A DNA stretch of 64,000 bases from Lentibacillus halodurans (GTDB lineage: Bacteria > Bacillota > Bacilli > Bacillales > Amphibacillaceae), in NCBI RefSeq assembly GCF_900112045.1, contig NZ_FOJW01000013.1, positions 1 to 64,000 on the forward strand, read 5' to 3'. The notes beneath the pieces were generated by a model. It was given only the letters and a program-made list of their open reading frames with translations, made no database searches and was not told where the DNA came from. The translations under genes and the position numbers were made by a program. Numbering within the stretch: position 1 is the first letter of the stretch; each line of letters opens with the position of its first letter. Shown here piece by piece: positions 45,573-53,821 of the stretch.

Positions 45573-46343
45573 GTGAGCAGATCGCAAATTTATTATCTGA
45601 TCGGATTAGGTCTTTTGATTGCAGCACCATTAATCTTGGCTTTTTTATTAACCAGCTTATCCGATCAGCCAGCAAGCGATCAGAACGGTAAAAATAATCA
45701 GAACATCTACTGGGGTGTCGACTCTGCCAGCAATACAGATAATAATCTATATCAATGTGTCCATGATAACTTCGGCGAGCCGGAAGTGTGGGGACGATAT
45801 CTTGGTGATAAAGAGAATGTGTCAGTTGGATTGGATTCAGACGAAATAAATAATCTGCATGACAACGATGTTCGGCTATTAGTCATTTACAACCATTTCA
45901 ACGATGCAACAGGCTATGACCATGGTGTCGAGGAAGCTGAACAAGCCATTGAATATGCAGAGGATTTAGGTATTCCTGATGGAGTGGCCATATTTGGTGA
46001 TATCGAGCCAAATTTCCCAGTAGATACTGCCTTTATGAAAGGCTGGTATGATACACTTTCCGAATCTGCTTATGAACCCGCTCTATATGGTGTCTTTGAT
46101 GAAGGAAGCGCACTGATCGAAGCCTATAAAGCAGCCGATGAAGAATTGCGGGAAAACACCGTCGTATGGACAGCATACCCGCAAAATGAAGTCACAGCAA
46201 AAGATAATGCTCCCGAATATAACCCGCAAGGACCGGATAATGCTATGGTGTACGGATGGCAATATGGGCTCGAATCCGAACAGTGCAACATTGATACCAA
46301 CCTGTTCCAAGATGAGATGCTCGATTATTTGTGGAACCCGTAG
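45573..46343 (+). CDS. DUF1906 glycoside-hydrolase-like exported protein
   Basis: 256 residues: one N-terminal membrane helix or uncleaved signal (8-28), then a DUF1906 (Rv2525c-like) TIM-barrel domain: YWGVDSASNTDNNLYQCV, PEVWGRYLGDKENV, VRLLVIYNHFNDATG, AIFGDIEPNFPVD and YGWQYGLESEQCNIDTNLF. Family members are extracytoplasmic and may act on cell wall glycans. GTG start after GAAGGGAGG. Monocistronic. Confidence 0.82.
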   Translation: MSRSQIYYLIGLGLLIAAPLILAFLLTSLSDQPASDQNGKNNQNIYWGVDSASNTDNNLYQCVHDNFGEPEVWGRYLGDKENVSVGLDSDEINNLHDNDVRLLVIYNHFNDATGYDHGVEEAEQAIEYAEDLGIPDGVAIFGDIEPNFPVDTAFMKGWYDTLSESAYEPALYGVFDEGSALIEAYKAADEELRENTVVWTAYPQNEVTAKDNAPEYNPQGPDNAMVYGWQYGLESEQCNIDTNLFQDEMLDYLWNP

Positions 46344-46360
46344 ATTGTTAAAGTGATAAG

Positions 46361-46393
46361 AAAAAGGAAGCCGATATTAGGGGCTTCCTTTTT
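46361..46393. terminator. Bidirectional terminator
   Basis: 12-bp stem AAAAAGGAAGCC (46361-46372) / GGCTTCCTTTTT (46382-46393), A- and T-rich ends, between convergent DUF1906 and betaine-binding genes. Confidence 0.88.
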
Positions 46394-46412
46394 ACACTTT
46401 AGCATATCATCA

Positions 46413-47315
46413 TTATTCCGTTACCCACTCATCAATCAGATCCTGGTTTTCTTCAACCCACTTTTCTGCACCATCAATTGGCTCTTCAGCTTCATTTACG
46501 TAGCTCATCAATTGACCAATCGATTCGTCGTCCATTTTCCAGTTCTTCATCCATTCGCTCACTTTTGGAAAATCATCGGCAAAACCTTGACGTGTCGCAT
46601 GGTGAATTTTTTCAACCTCACCATATACATTTTCCGGGTCTTCAAGATATTTCAAATCGAATTCTGAAAATACCCGATGCGGACTCCAGAGTGGTGAAAC
46701 AATCGGCTCTTCATTCTGGATGGCTTGATCGATTTCCTCAATCATGGCCGGTTCGGAACTTGGAAGCAGTTCATACTCAAGGTCATATTCCTGGATCAAT
46801 TCTTCTGTCACTTCCATTGTCCCTGCGCCCGGGTCAAAACCGGTAATCTCGCCTTCGAACATTTCCTTATTCGCATTCAAATCTTCAATACTGTTGATGT
46901 CTTCCAGGTATGTCGGTACAACAAGACCAACTTTTGCGTTGTCATACCAAGTCTCATCTGAAAAGAAAACTTGACCCTCATATTCTTCGAGATAATTCTT
47001 ATCCTGAATAGGCAACCATACTTCCAGGTTAATATCCAGTTCATCTTCTGCCAATGCTTTCATTATGGTACCCATATCAAGCAGATTCAAATTCACATTG
47101 TACCCTTTATCTTCCAGAATTACTTTCCACATATTTGAAACTGCAATATTTTCAGCCCAGTTAATTTGTGCCATCTCAATTGTACCTTTCTCTTCCGATG
47201 AGCCATCTCCGGAATTGGCGTCTTCTGATTCAGAATCGGAATCATCTCCACACGCTGCTAAAATAACGACTAATGCTAGTCCAATTAGAAAAAGTTTATT
47301 TTTCACGAAATTCAT
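46413..47315 (-). CDS. Glycine betaine-type ABC substrate-binding lipoprotein (OpuAC-like)
   Basis: 300 residues. Lipobox LALVVILAACG (lipidated Cys22), a D/E/S-rich linker, then an OpuAC domain: INWAENIAVSNMWKVILEDK, LDINLEVWLP, ITGFDPGAGTMEVTEE, WSPHRVFSEFDLKYLEDP. Acidic surface typical of halophiles. Captures a quaternary ammonium solute outside the cell. No ATPase or permease gene is adjacent, so it must work with a transporter encoded elsewhere. Sits 27 bp after gbsR, in its operon. Confidence 0.88.
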   Translation of the reverse strand: MNFVKNKLFLIGLALVVILAACGDDSDSESEDANSGDGSSEEKGTIEMAQINWAENIAVSNMWKVILEDKGYNVNLNLLDMGTIMKALAEDELDINLEVWLPIQDKNYLEEYEGQVFFSDETWYDNAKVGLVVPTYLEDINSIEDLNANKEMFEGEITGFDPGAGTMEVTEELIQEYDLEYELLPSSEPAMIEEIDQAIQNEEPIVSPLWSPHRVFSEFDLKYLEDPENVYGEVEKIHHATRQGFADDFPKVSEWMKNWKMDDESIGQLMSYVNEAEEPIDGAEKWVEENQDLIDEWVTE

Positions 47316-47342
47316 AGATGTATAATCCTCTCCTCATTATGA

Positions 47343-47897
47343 TTATTCTTCTGGATATTTTGGTAAAAACTCAAAAATTTCCTCTGATCGTATACTTGCG
47401 ACCAACCGCTCCAGCCAGCGATAGTAATTCTTGGACTGGTCAAGCTGGTCATAGATTTTCCGTGCTTCCTCCGCTAATTCCGGTGAAACATTTTCATCCT
47501 CAAAAATTTGATCCAATTCAAATTCGGCATACTTAATAGCTTCCATGTTCATTTTTGCTTCACGATCCCACATCTGACAAAAATAGGACATAAATGAGTG
47601 GAAGAAATTCTTTTCAGCTGCATACGTATGTTTCCGGGAACCACGCTGAAATTTCTTTTTAACCATCTCGATCTCCTGCAGTTTCCGTACACTTGTGCTC
47701 ATACTCGGTTTGCTCATGCCAAGTTCCTCACGCATTTCATCAAGATTCATCTGATCCTGGAAATACATGGTGGCATACAGTTTACCGGCTGCGGGTGTTA
47801 CGCCATATACATCCATCGTTTCCGCAATGGCATCAATAACATAATCTTTTGCATTGGCAATCTTCTCTTTTGCCATTTCATTATGTGAATCGGCCAT
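47343..47897 (-). CDS. gbsR: GbsR-type repressor of choline-glycine betaine genes
   Basis: 184 residues, MarR-like winged helix (LDEMREELGMSKPSMSTSVRKLQEIEMVKKKFQRGSRKH) and C-terminal dimer helices. In B. subtilis GbsR represses gbsAB and opuB and is released by choline. Divergent from gbsA and upstream of the OpuAC-like gene. ATG with GGTGAAGG upstream. Confidence 0.9.
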   Translation of the reverse strand: MADSHNEMAKEKIANAKDYVIDAIAETMDVYGVTPAAGKLYATMYFQDQMNLDEMREELGMSKPSMSTSVRKLQEIEMVKKKFQRGSRKHTYAAEKNFFHSFMSYFCQMWDREAKMNMEAIKYAEFELDQIFEDENVSPELAEEARKIYDQLDQSKNYYRWLERLVASIRSEEIFEFLPKYPEE

Positions 47898-47920
47898 GCC
47901 TTCACCTCACTTTAAATAAA

Positions 47921-48088
47921 TTTAATACGTTAAATATATTCTTTACAAACTTAATCATAACGTATATTAAAAATATGTCAAATAACAACAGCAATCTAAT
48001 ATTTATCCGCCATTTTAGCATCATATCATTTTTACTTTGACAGATAGAAATAGACGTGGTAAATTTGATTTGTTCAAAACGTTAAATA
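47921..48088. promoter_or_regulatory. gbsR-gbsA intergenic control region with a shared 10-mer
   Basis: AT-rich divergent region. ACGTTAAATA occurs exactly twice, at 47927-47936 near the gbsR start and at 48079-48088 just before gbsA; the first is part of an inverted repeat TTTAA-TACG-TTAAA (47921-47934), and a looser AACGTATATTAAA lies between. Candidate GbsR operators by position only. Confidence 0.45.
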
Positions 48089-48126
48089 ACTTTTTAACAA
48101 AATTAATAATAAAAGGAGGTTTACCG

Positions 48127-49596
48127 TTGGACATCAAAAAACAGTTTATAAATGGAACATGGGTGACATCCAATACTGATGCCGTCCGTGACATTATGAA
48201 TCCTTACAATCAGGAAATAATTGCAAAGGTTACAGAAAGCGATGAATCCGACGCAAAAACAGCGATTGCTGCAGCAAGAAAAGCTTTTGATCAAGGCGAA
48301 TGGCCAGCAACCCCCGCTACTGAACGCGGGAAAATCGTCCATAAAATAGCTGATTTTATTGAAAGGGACAGAGAAGAATTGGCCGAGCTTGAATCACTCG
48401 ACACAGGTAAAACAGTAGAGGAAAGCCGCGGTGATATGGATGATATTGCTGGTGTTTTCCGATATTACGCGGAAATGGCTGACAAGGACGGCGGCGAAAT
48501 CATCGACTCACCGGTTCCAAATTCAATCAGCAAGGTAATCCGTGAGCCCGTTGGCGTATGCGGACAAATCACACCATGGAACTACCCGCTGCTGCAGGCA
48601 TCCTGGAAATTGGCACCGGCATTGGCAGCAGGCAATACACTTGTAATGAAACCAAGTGAAATCACACCGCTTACGTCTATAAAAGTATTTGAATTAATAG
48701 AAGAAGCAGGTGTTCCTGCAGGTGCTGCAAATCTTGTTCTTGGCCCTGGTAATACAGTTGGTGCAGAGCTATCCATAAATAAAGATGTCGATCTCATTTC
48801 ATTTACGGGCGGCATTGAAACAGGTAAAAAGATCATGCAAGCAGCCAGTTCCAATGTGAAAAAACTGGCACTTGAACTTGGCGGGAAAAATCCGAATGTA
48901 GTGTTTGCCGATGCTGATTTTGAAACAGCGGTTGATCAAGCGATGAACGCAGTATTTTTCCATGCCGGACAAATTTGTTCAGCGGGTACACGGCTGATTG
49001 TGGAAAAAAGCATTCATGACAAATTCGTTGATGCGCTGGTTGACCGTGTTAAAAACATCCGACTCGGCAGCGGCTTTGACGAATCAACTCAAATGGGACC
49101 GCTTATTTCTAAAGAACATTTAAATAAAGTTGTGAATTATGTAGAAAACGGTAAAAAAGAAGGCGCAAAAGTCGCTGTCGGCGGAGAGCGTCCCGATGAT
49201 CCGGAACTGCAAAACGGATTTTTCTATTTGCCAACTGTATTGACGGATTGCACGACTGATATGAGCGTTGTGCAAAACGAAGGATTCGGCCCGGTCATTA
49301 CCGTGGAAACATTCACGACCGAGGAAGAAGCGGTCCGTCTCGCAAATGATTCAATTTACGGCCTTTCCGGCGGTGTCTTCACAAATGATATTGCCAAAGC
49401 AGAGCGCTGCGTTGCCAAAATGCGGATGGGCACTGTCTGGATCAACGAATTCAACCTGTACTTTCCGCATGCACCATGGGGCGGGTTTAAACAGTCCGGC
49501 ATTGGCCGTGAACTTGGCAAGCCAGGCCTGGAAGAATATCAGGAAACCAAGCATATTTTTCAAAATCTGAATCCTGAACCGCTTAACTGGTTTTAA
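48127..49596 (+). CDS. gbsA: Betaine-aldehyde dehydrogenase
   Basis: 489 residues, aldehyde dehydrogenase superfamily: N-terminal FINGTWV, cofactor site ITPWNYPLLQASWKLAPALA, Glu in LELGGKNPNVVF, catalytic Cys in HAGQICSAGTRL. Oxidises glycine betaine aldehyde to glycine betaine with NAD. TTG start at 48127 after AAAAGGAGG, as in B. subtilis GbsA (490 residues); the longer open frame is not used. gbsB follows. Confidence 0.95.
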   Translation: MDIKKQFINGTWVTSNTDAVRDIMNPYNQEIIAKVTESDESDAKTAIAAARKAFDQGEWPATPATERGKIVHKIADFIERDREELAELESLDTGKTVEESRGDMDDIAGVFRYYAEMADKDGGEIIDSPVPNSISKVIREPVGVCGQITPWNYPLLQASWKLAPALAAGNTLVMKPSEITPLTSIKVFELIEEAGVPAGAANLVLGPGNTVGAELSINKDVDLISFTGGIETGKKIMQAASSNVKKLALELGGKNPNVVFADADFETAVDQAMNAVFFHAGQICSAGTRLIVEKSIHDKFVDALVDRVKNIRLGSGFDESTQMGPLISKEHLNKVVNYVENGKKEGAKVAVGGERPDDPELQNGFFYLPTVLTDCTTDMSVVQNEGFGPVITVETFTTEEEAVRLANDSIYGLSGGVFTNDIAKAERCVAKMRMGTVWINEFNLYFPHAPWGGFKQSGIGRELGKPGLEEYQETKHIFQNLNPEPLNWF

Positions 49597-49716
49597 TAGA
49601 CATTTATCCGGTAAAGAACATCCCATCGAAACATTAACAGATCCGTCCTGATTCTGTGGACGGTTACATGCGATCCTGCATCACACTTTAAAATTAAAAT
49701 ACAGGAGGAATCATTG

Positions 49717-50925
49717 ATGAGTTTAAACATGAAAGTAGAACACATGCACAATTTCCATACATTTGAAATTCCAACAGCCATCAAACATGGTATTGGAGCG
49801 ATCAAACACATCGGCGAGGAAGTTAAAAATCTTGGCGCCTCAAAGGTGCTCCTCGTTACCGATCCGGGCATCTATAAAGCCGGCGTTACCGAACCGGTCG
49901 AAAAACACTTGAAACAAGCTGGCGTTGATGTTGTTGTGTTCAATAAAGTTGAGCCAAACCCACCAGTACGTCTGATTGGTGAAGGATCCAGCGTTTTCAA
50001 AAAGGAAGGCTGTGACGGTCTTGTAGCAGTCGGCGGCGGAAGTTCCATGGATACTGCTAAAGGCATCGGCGTTGAAGCGACGCACGAAGGCAGTGTGCTG
50101 GACTACGAAGCAGCTGAAGGCAAAAAACCGCTGGAAAACCGTATTCCGCCACTGACGACGATTCCGACAACTGCCGGAACTGGTTCTGAAGTGACACAAT
50201 GGGCGGTTATCACCGACGAAGAGCGTGAATTCAAATTCAATACCGGCGGACCATTAATTGCAGCACATTTGACGATTCTTGATCCGGAACTGCATGTATC
50301 CATGCCGCCACATGTCACAGCCATGACCGGTATTGATGCACTGGCACACGCAATCGAATGCTACACCATGCATTTCGCACAGCCAGTAACCGATGCAGTA
50401 GCATTGCTCGCTATGGAATATGTCGGCAAATATATCCGCCGAGCATATGCTGACGGCGGCGATCTGGAAGCACGTTATGGCATGGCACAGGCAGCAATGC
50501 TCGCAGGATTGTCTTACGGGAGTGAATCAGCCGGTGCCGCACACGCGATGTCCCAAACACTTGGCGGTATCATCCCAGTAGCACACGGTCAATGTGTTGC
50601 AGCAATGATGGGACCAGTTCTTGAATACAACTGGAAAGGGCATCCGGACAAATTTGCCCGCATCGCACAAGCACTGGGCGTTGATACATTCCATATGACA
50701 ACCGAAGAAGCGGCCAAAGAGGCGGTTCGAGAATTGTACCGGCTAGCAGAGGATCTGGACATCCCGAGCCTGGAAGAACAAGGTGTTTCACCAGAAATGA
50801 TCGACCGCCTGTCCAAAGAAGCGATGAAAGATCCGCAGACAGTCGGCAACCCACGCGATCTGACTGAAAAAGACTATCAATGGATTTACAAACGCTGCTT
50901 CAATCTGGTACCAAAAACGATATAA
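49717..50925 (+). CDS. gbsB: Type III iron-containing choline dehydrogenase
   Basis: 402 residues, the length of B. subtilis GbsB. Iron-dependent alcohol dehydrogenase: NAD motif GVAVGGGSSMDTAK-like (VAVGGGSSMDTAKGI), PTTAGTGSEVT, and metal ligands in MTGIDALAHAIECY and PVAHGQ. Oxidises choline to betaine aldehyde. ATG at 49717 after AGGAGG. Operon with gbsA. Confidence 0.95.
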   Translation: MSLNMKVEHMHNFHTFEIPTAIKHGIGAIKHIGEEVKNLGASKVLLVTDPGIYKAGVTEPVEKHLKQAGVDVVVFNKVEPNPPVRLIGEGSSVFKKEGCDGLVAVGGGSSMDTAKGIGVEATHEGSVLDYEAAEGKKPLENRIPPLTTIPTTAGTGSEVTQWAVITDEEREFKFNTGGPLIAAHLTILDPELHVSMPPHVTAMTGIDALAHAIECYTMHFAQPVTDAVALLAMEYVGKYIRRAYADGGDLEARYGMAQAAMLAGLSYGSESAGAAHAMSQTLGGIIPVAHGQCVAAMMGPVLEYNWKGHPDKFARIAQALGVDTFHMTTEEAAKEAVRELYRLAEDLDIPSLEEQGVSPEMIDRLSKEAMKDPQTVGNPRDLTEKDYQWIYKRCFNLVPKTI

Positions 50926-50937
50926 GATGTATAGGGA

Positions 50938-50969
50938 AGCAACTTGGCATGACGCCAAGTTGCTTTTTT
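50938..50969 (+). terminator. Terminator after gbsAB
   Basis: 11-bp stem AGCAACTTGGC (50938-50948) / GCCAAGTTGCT (50953-50963), ATGAC-type loop, seven T. Confidence 0.92.
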
Positions 50970-50989
50970 ATGGTTTTGTTGAAGTCGAC

Positions 50990-51045
50990 ATTGTGGGATT
51001 TCTTGTGTGAACTTCGGTAATTTTGCTCCCAACTTCGGGATTTTA
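50990..51045. repeat. Three-unit 21-bp-period ACTTCGGK array at the relic NERD gene
   Basis: Units start at 50990 (diverged, ATTGTGGGATTT), 51011 (ACTTCGGTAATTTT) and 51032 (ACTTCGGGATTTT), spacing 21 and 21 bp. The last unit overlaps the stop codon of the NERD relic (51043-51045). Read on the gene strand both array types share AATCNC...AG (AATCGCTATAG versus AATCCCGAAGT). Confidence 0.65.
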
Positions 51046-52012
51046 ACATATTTTCCAGATAAATCTTAATTTCCTCCCGCTGCTTCTACCTATTTGTTCG
51101 AAGTTTTCTTTTTGTAGTAGATATTTAACAATATAAGCTCTATCTAACTGCAAAAAATCCCTCGGCTGCCGATTATTAATATTATTCACTTACCAACAGT
51201 GCATAGTCTGTCAATGTAGTTCGGTGCCCTGTTTTTGAAATGCAGCCGCAAGAAAAATACCGCCATTTTCCGCTTTTCTAATCCATGGGAACAGCACTGA
51301 ACACCGGACAGATAACGCCTTTGATTAAATCGTTATATCCAATATTCAATTTTTCCATCCCATCGCCCTCTTCAGCTACATGTTCCTCAAGTAGCTGATA
51401 GGAAAGTTTCATTAACTGATTTTCAGAGAAACGTGGGGATTGATGTCTTTTCATAAATGGTTCAACTTTGGAAAGCACTTTATCGCGATGCATAACGATA
51501 TCTGAAATAATTTTATCGTTGGTAATGTTTCGCAAGTAAGTATCGCCGCGACTGTAGACAACTATTTTTTCAATGGGAACAGGAGGGAAATCATGCTTGC
51601 GGAGCCAACTGAGATACCTTCTATACTGGAGGTTTGTCTGTTCAACAGGGCTCCCGAATACTTCCACTATCGCCATTTATGATCCGGTAAGTCTGCCCCA
51701 TATACCAAAATGCATGTTGTAATGAATATTTTTAACTTCCATAATGAGATGGAAACAGCGGGATAAAAGCAGAAAATCCATTTGAAAATGCCCATATTGA
51801 TCGAGGAGCCTGACATAATGAAAAATAAAGAAGTCATCTTCCGGAAGAAATTGAAGTTGATATTTCATAGTATTTTCGCCTTTCTATCCTGAAAGCAGAT
51901 TTGCCGTTCGATTACTGATTTTTTCCTTGAAAGGATGAGTGTCTGATGTCCCACCGTCCAAAGCCTGTGCACGCAGAATATGCCCGGGGATAACAAGGGG
52001 TTTGATAAACAA
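51043..52012 (-). pseudogene. Decayed NERD-domain gene
   Basis: About the length of the intact paralog at 42034. From TTG 52012: LFIKPLVIPGHILRAQALDG, KEKISNRTANLLSG, then a stop; MKYQLQFLPEDDFFIFHYVR, LLDQYGHFQMDFLLLSRCFH, LIMEVKNI (catalytic D, E-x-K kept); VEVFGSPVEQTNLQYRRYLS; then a broken zinc-ribbon VICPVFSAVPMD, and SGKWRYFSCGCISKTG, NNRQPRDFLQLDRAYIVKYL to the TAA at 51043. At least four stops or shifts. Homology to the intact gene runs end to end. Confidence 0.88.
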
Positions 52013-52138
52013 TGAAGCACAACCTCTCTTATTTAGTTTTAAAATTCAATTCCAAATGTTTATTTCGACGTTTTTCTGTTAAAGTCCGACATTCCTGAAG
52101 CAACATTTTCAGCCAATATGAACTTGTCGAGCTCACTC

Positions 52139-52687
52139 CTAATACTCTGGGTCCATCATGCGCATTTCCTCCACCACATCCTCAAGATCTGCCGGTGTGA
52201 TCAAATAGATCGAGTAACCGCCTTCCGTCTCTTTAGCTTCCTGGTAAAAATAACGATTGCTGCCGGGAAATTCCTCGTCCAACAGCAGCAAACACCCGTC
52301 ACTTTTATCAATCAGCCATTTGTTGTTAGCCTGGTATTGATACGGTCCGCTATAGCCGCCTTTGTAGAGTGGCCTGTAAAAATCGGCGATCGCTGCTATT
52401 TCCTGATACACTTGCCGGATAGGCTCCGGCCAGCGCTCCTCCTGATTTTCAAACGGCGGGATAACAGCAAGCTTAAGACCATACTTCTCCCGCAGATCCA
52501 GCACAACTTCACCGGTCCATAGTTCGACGCCCATTTTCCCGGATATAAGCACCCACTCAAGTCCGTACTCAATAAATCCGATCAGCCTTTTTTCAATTGC
52601 TGTTTTAATATAGGCAATCCGTTCGTCATCCGATTTGAAAATATTAATTTCCATTGGTTTGTAACCTGTTATAGCTAATACTTTCAT
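52139..52687 (-). CDS. ypsA: YpsA-like SLOG-family protein (DUF1273)
   Basis: 182 residues: MKVLAITGYKPMEINIF, WVLISGKMGVELWTGEVV (Rossmann-like nucleotide loop), LKLAVIPPFENQEERWP, YQYQANNKWLIDKSDGCLLL and a C-terminal YLITPADLEDV. SLOG folds bind nucleotide ligands; B. subtilis YpsA influences cell division. Start MKVLAI at 52687 after GGTGGA. Lies 27 bp after the PP-loop gene, so co-transcribed. Confidence 0.88.
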   Translation of the reverse strand: MKVLAITGYKPMEINIFKSDDERIAYIKTAIEKRLIGFIEYGLEWVLISGKMGVELWTGEVVLDLREKYGLKLAVIPPFENQEERWPEPIRQVYQEIAAIADFYRPLYKGGYSGPYQYQANNKWLIDKSDGCLLLLDEEFPGSNRYFYQEAKETEGGYSIYLITPADLEDVVEEMRMMDPEY

Positions 52688-52714
52688 GGTGTTTTCCACC
52701 TTCCTTGCAGCTTG

Positions 52715-53326
52715 TTACCGTCTGGCTGATTCCGTCCGAAAAATGGGCCCATCATAAACATACGTATGATATTCGCCGGACTCCCCCATTGGGCATACAT
52801 CCTTATACATCATAATATCTTTAACAAATGAGCCATCAATCCTCCGACCAACCCATTTATCGGGCAGCTTATCAACATCGGCCTTGATCACTTCTGCATG
52901 AAAACCAAGCGATACAAATTGATGCAGCAGACCAGAAACATCCCTCTGCTCCGACCACAATGGATACATGGCTTCAATACTTGCTGCTGCAGCCACCTGC
53001 TCACCCCATTCACGGTGACCTTCCAGATAAATATCGCCGAATGCAGCCCCATCAATTCCATAATGCCACTTCAATTCGTTTAAATAAAAAACAAAATCGT
53101 CCGTATATGTACCAAAATCTGTTTCAACAAAATGGATGGGAATTCCAAGCCGCTCCGCCTGCCTCATTATGCGCTCACGCTTTTCGTCATGGGCAACAGT
53201 AGCCAGACTCTCTTTCCATACCGTCGTAAGAAGGCAGCACACATCAATCCGCTGCTGCTGCAAATAGTATAATGCCAGGCAGCTGTCCTTGCCGCCACTG
53301 AATGACAATGCCACTTTCCTTCCCAT
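52715..53326 (-). CDS. PP-loop ATPase, diphthine-ammonia-ligase-like
   Basis: 203 residues. ATP pyrophosphatase PP-loop SFSGGKDSCLALYYL at the N-terminus, and Dph6-type GAAFGDIYLEGHREWGEQVA plus CPMGESGEYHTYVYDGPIF. Eukaryotic Dph6 amidates diphthine; bacteria lack diphthamide, so the bacterial substrate is unknown. Start MGRKVAL at 53326 after GGGAGTG. First of two genes with ypsA. Confidence 0.85.
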   Translation of the reverse strand: MGRKVALSFSGGKDSCLALYYLQQQRIDVCCLLTTVWKESLATVAHDEKRERIMRQAERLGIPIHFVETDFGTYTDDFVFYLNELKWHYGIDGAAFGDIYLEGHREWGEQVAAAASIEAMYPLWSEQRDVSGLLHQFVSLGFHAEVIKADVDKLPDKWVGRRIDGSFVKDIMMYKDVCPMGESGEYHTYVYDGPIFRTESARR

Positions 53327-53455
53327 AGATATCACTCCCTTTTGCTTAATAATATACCGCCTGCGTCACTCTAAAATTTTCCATTTATTGTATGAAACCT
53401 ATGTTAGTATAAAATCGTAACACAGTAAACAGACATATGAAGGAGGTGAATACAG

Positions 53456-53821
53456 ATGCTGATTGAGTTGCTGTATGATTTGTTTGCCGGGATATCCCCG
53501 ATGTATGTTTATTTGGGTATTGTCCTGTCCATCATTTGCACTTTTCGATTAATGCATATCAATCTAAACAACAGCACGCTACGCAACCAAGAATATATTA
53601 AGGAATACCACGCACTGCAATTTAAGCTTATGCCAATGTGCGAAACACTCGGTGATTCCCGTGATATTCATGATTGGATAACACATACAACCAAACGCAT
53701 GGATGCACCTGATGACGATAGTGACTGCCACTCCTTCTCGTTGACACAAACCAGATTAAAACGAGGAGGACAACAATGGAGCAAAAATCTGTATTCACTT
53801 TTTTGGGAAAATATAGCTTAA
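53456..53821 (+). CDS. MifM-like leader peptide controlling yidC2
   Basis: 121 residues. Membrane helix at about 16-33 (MYVYLGIVLSIICTF), a soluble middle, then DIHDWITHTTKRMDAPDDDS at 70-89. That segment parallels the arrest motif of B. subtilis MifM (ITTWIRKVFRM..PVNDEEDA): I-x-x-W-I, a Met nine residues after the W, Pro, then an acidic cluster. MifM stalls its own ribosome unless it is inserted by YidC, which opens the yidC2 RBS. The ORF continues beyond the motif and overlaps yidC2 by 46 bp. Strong AGGAGGTG RBS. No sequence homology beyond the motif pattern. Confidence 0.7.
   Translation: MLIELLYDLFAGISPMYVYLGIVLSIICTFRLMHINLNNSTLRNQEYIKEYHALQFKLMPMCETLGDSRDIHDWITHTTKRMDAPDDDSDCHSFSLTQTRLKRGGQQWSKNLYSLFWENIA
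53732..53770 (+). promoter_or_regulatory. Hairpin sequestering the yidC2 ribosome binding site
   Basis: Left arm TCCTTCTCGTT (53732-53742), 17-nt loop, right arm AACGAGGAGGA (53760-53770) with one G-T pair. The right arm is the Shine-Dalgarno of yidC2. A ribosome stalled with the leader's codons 88-90 (53717-53725) in the P site would cover the left arm and free the site. Confidence 0.8.

Noticed and set aside
53776..53821. Leader-yidC2 overlap as a sequencing frameshift
   Set aside because: Both genes have strong, separate ribosome binding sites and the hairpin geometry is consistent with regulated overlap.
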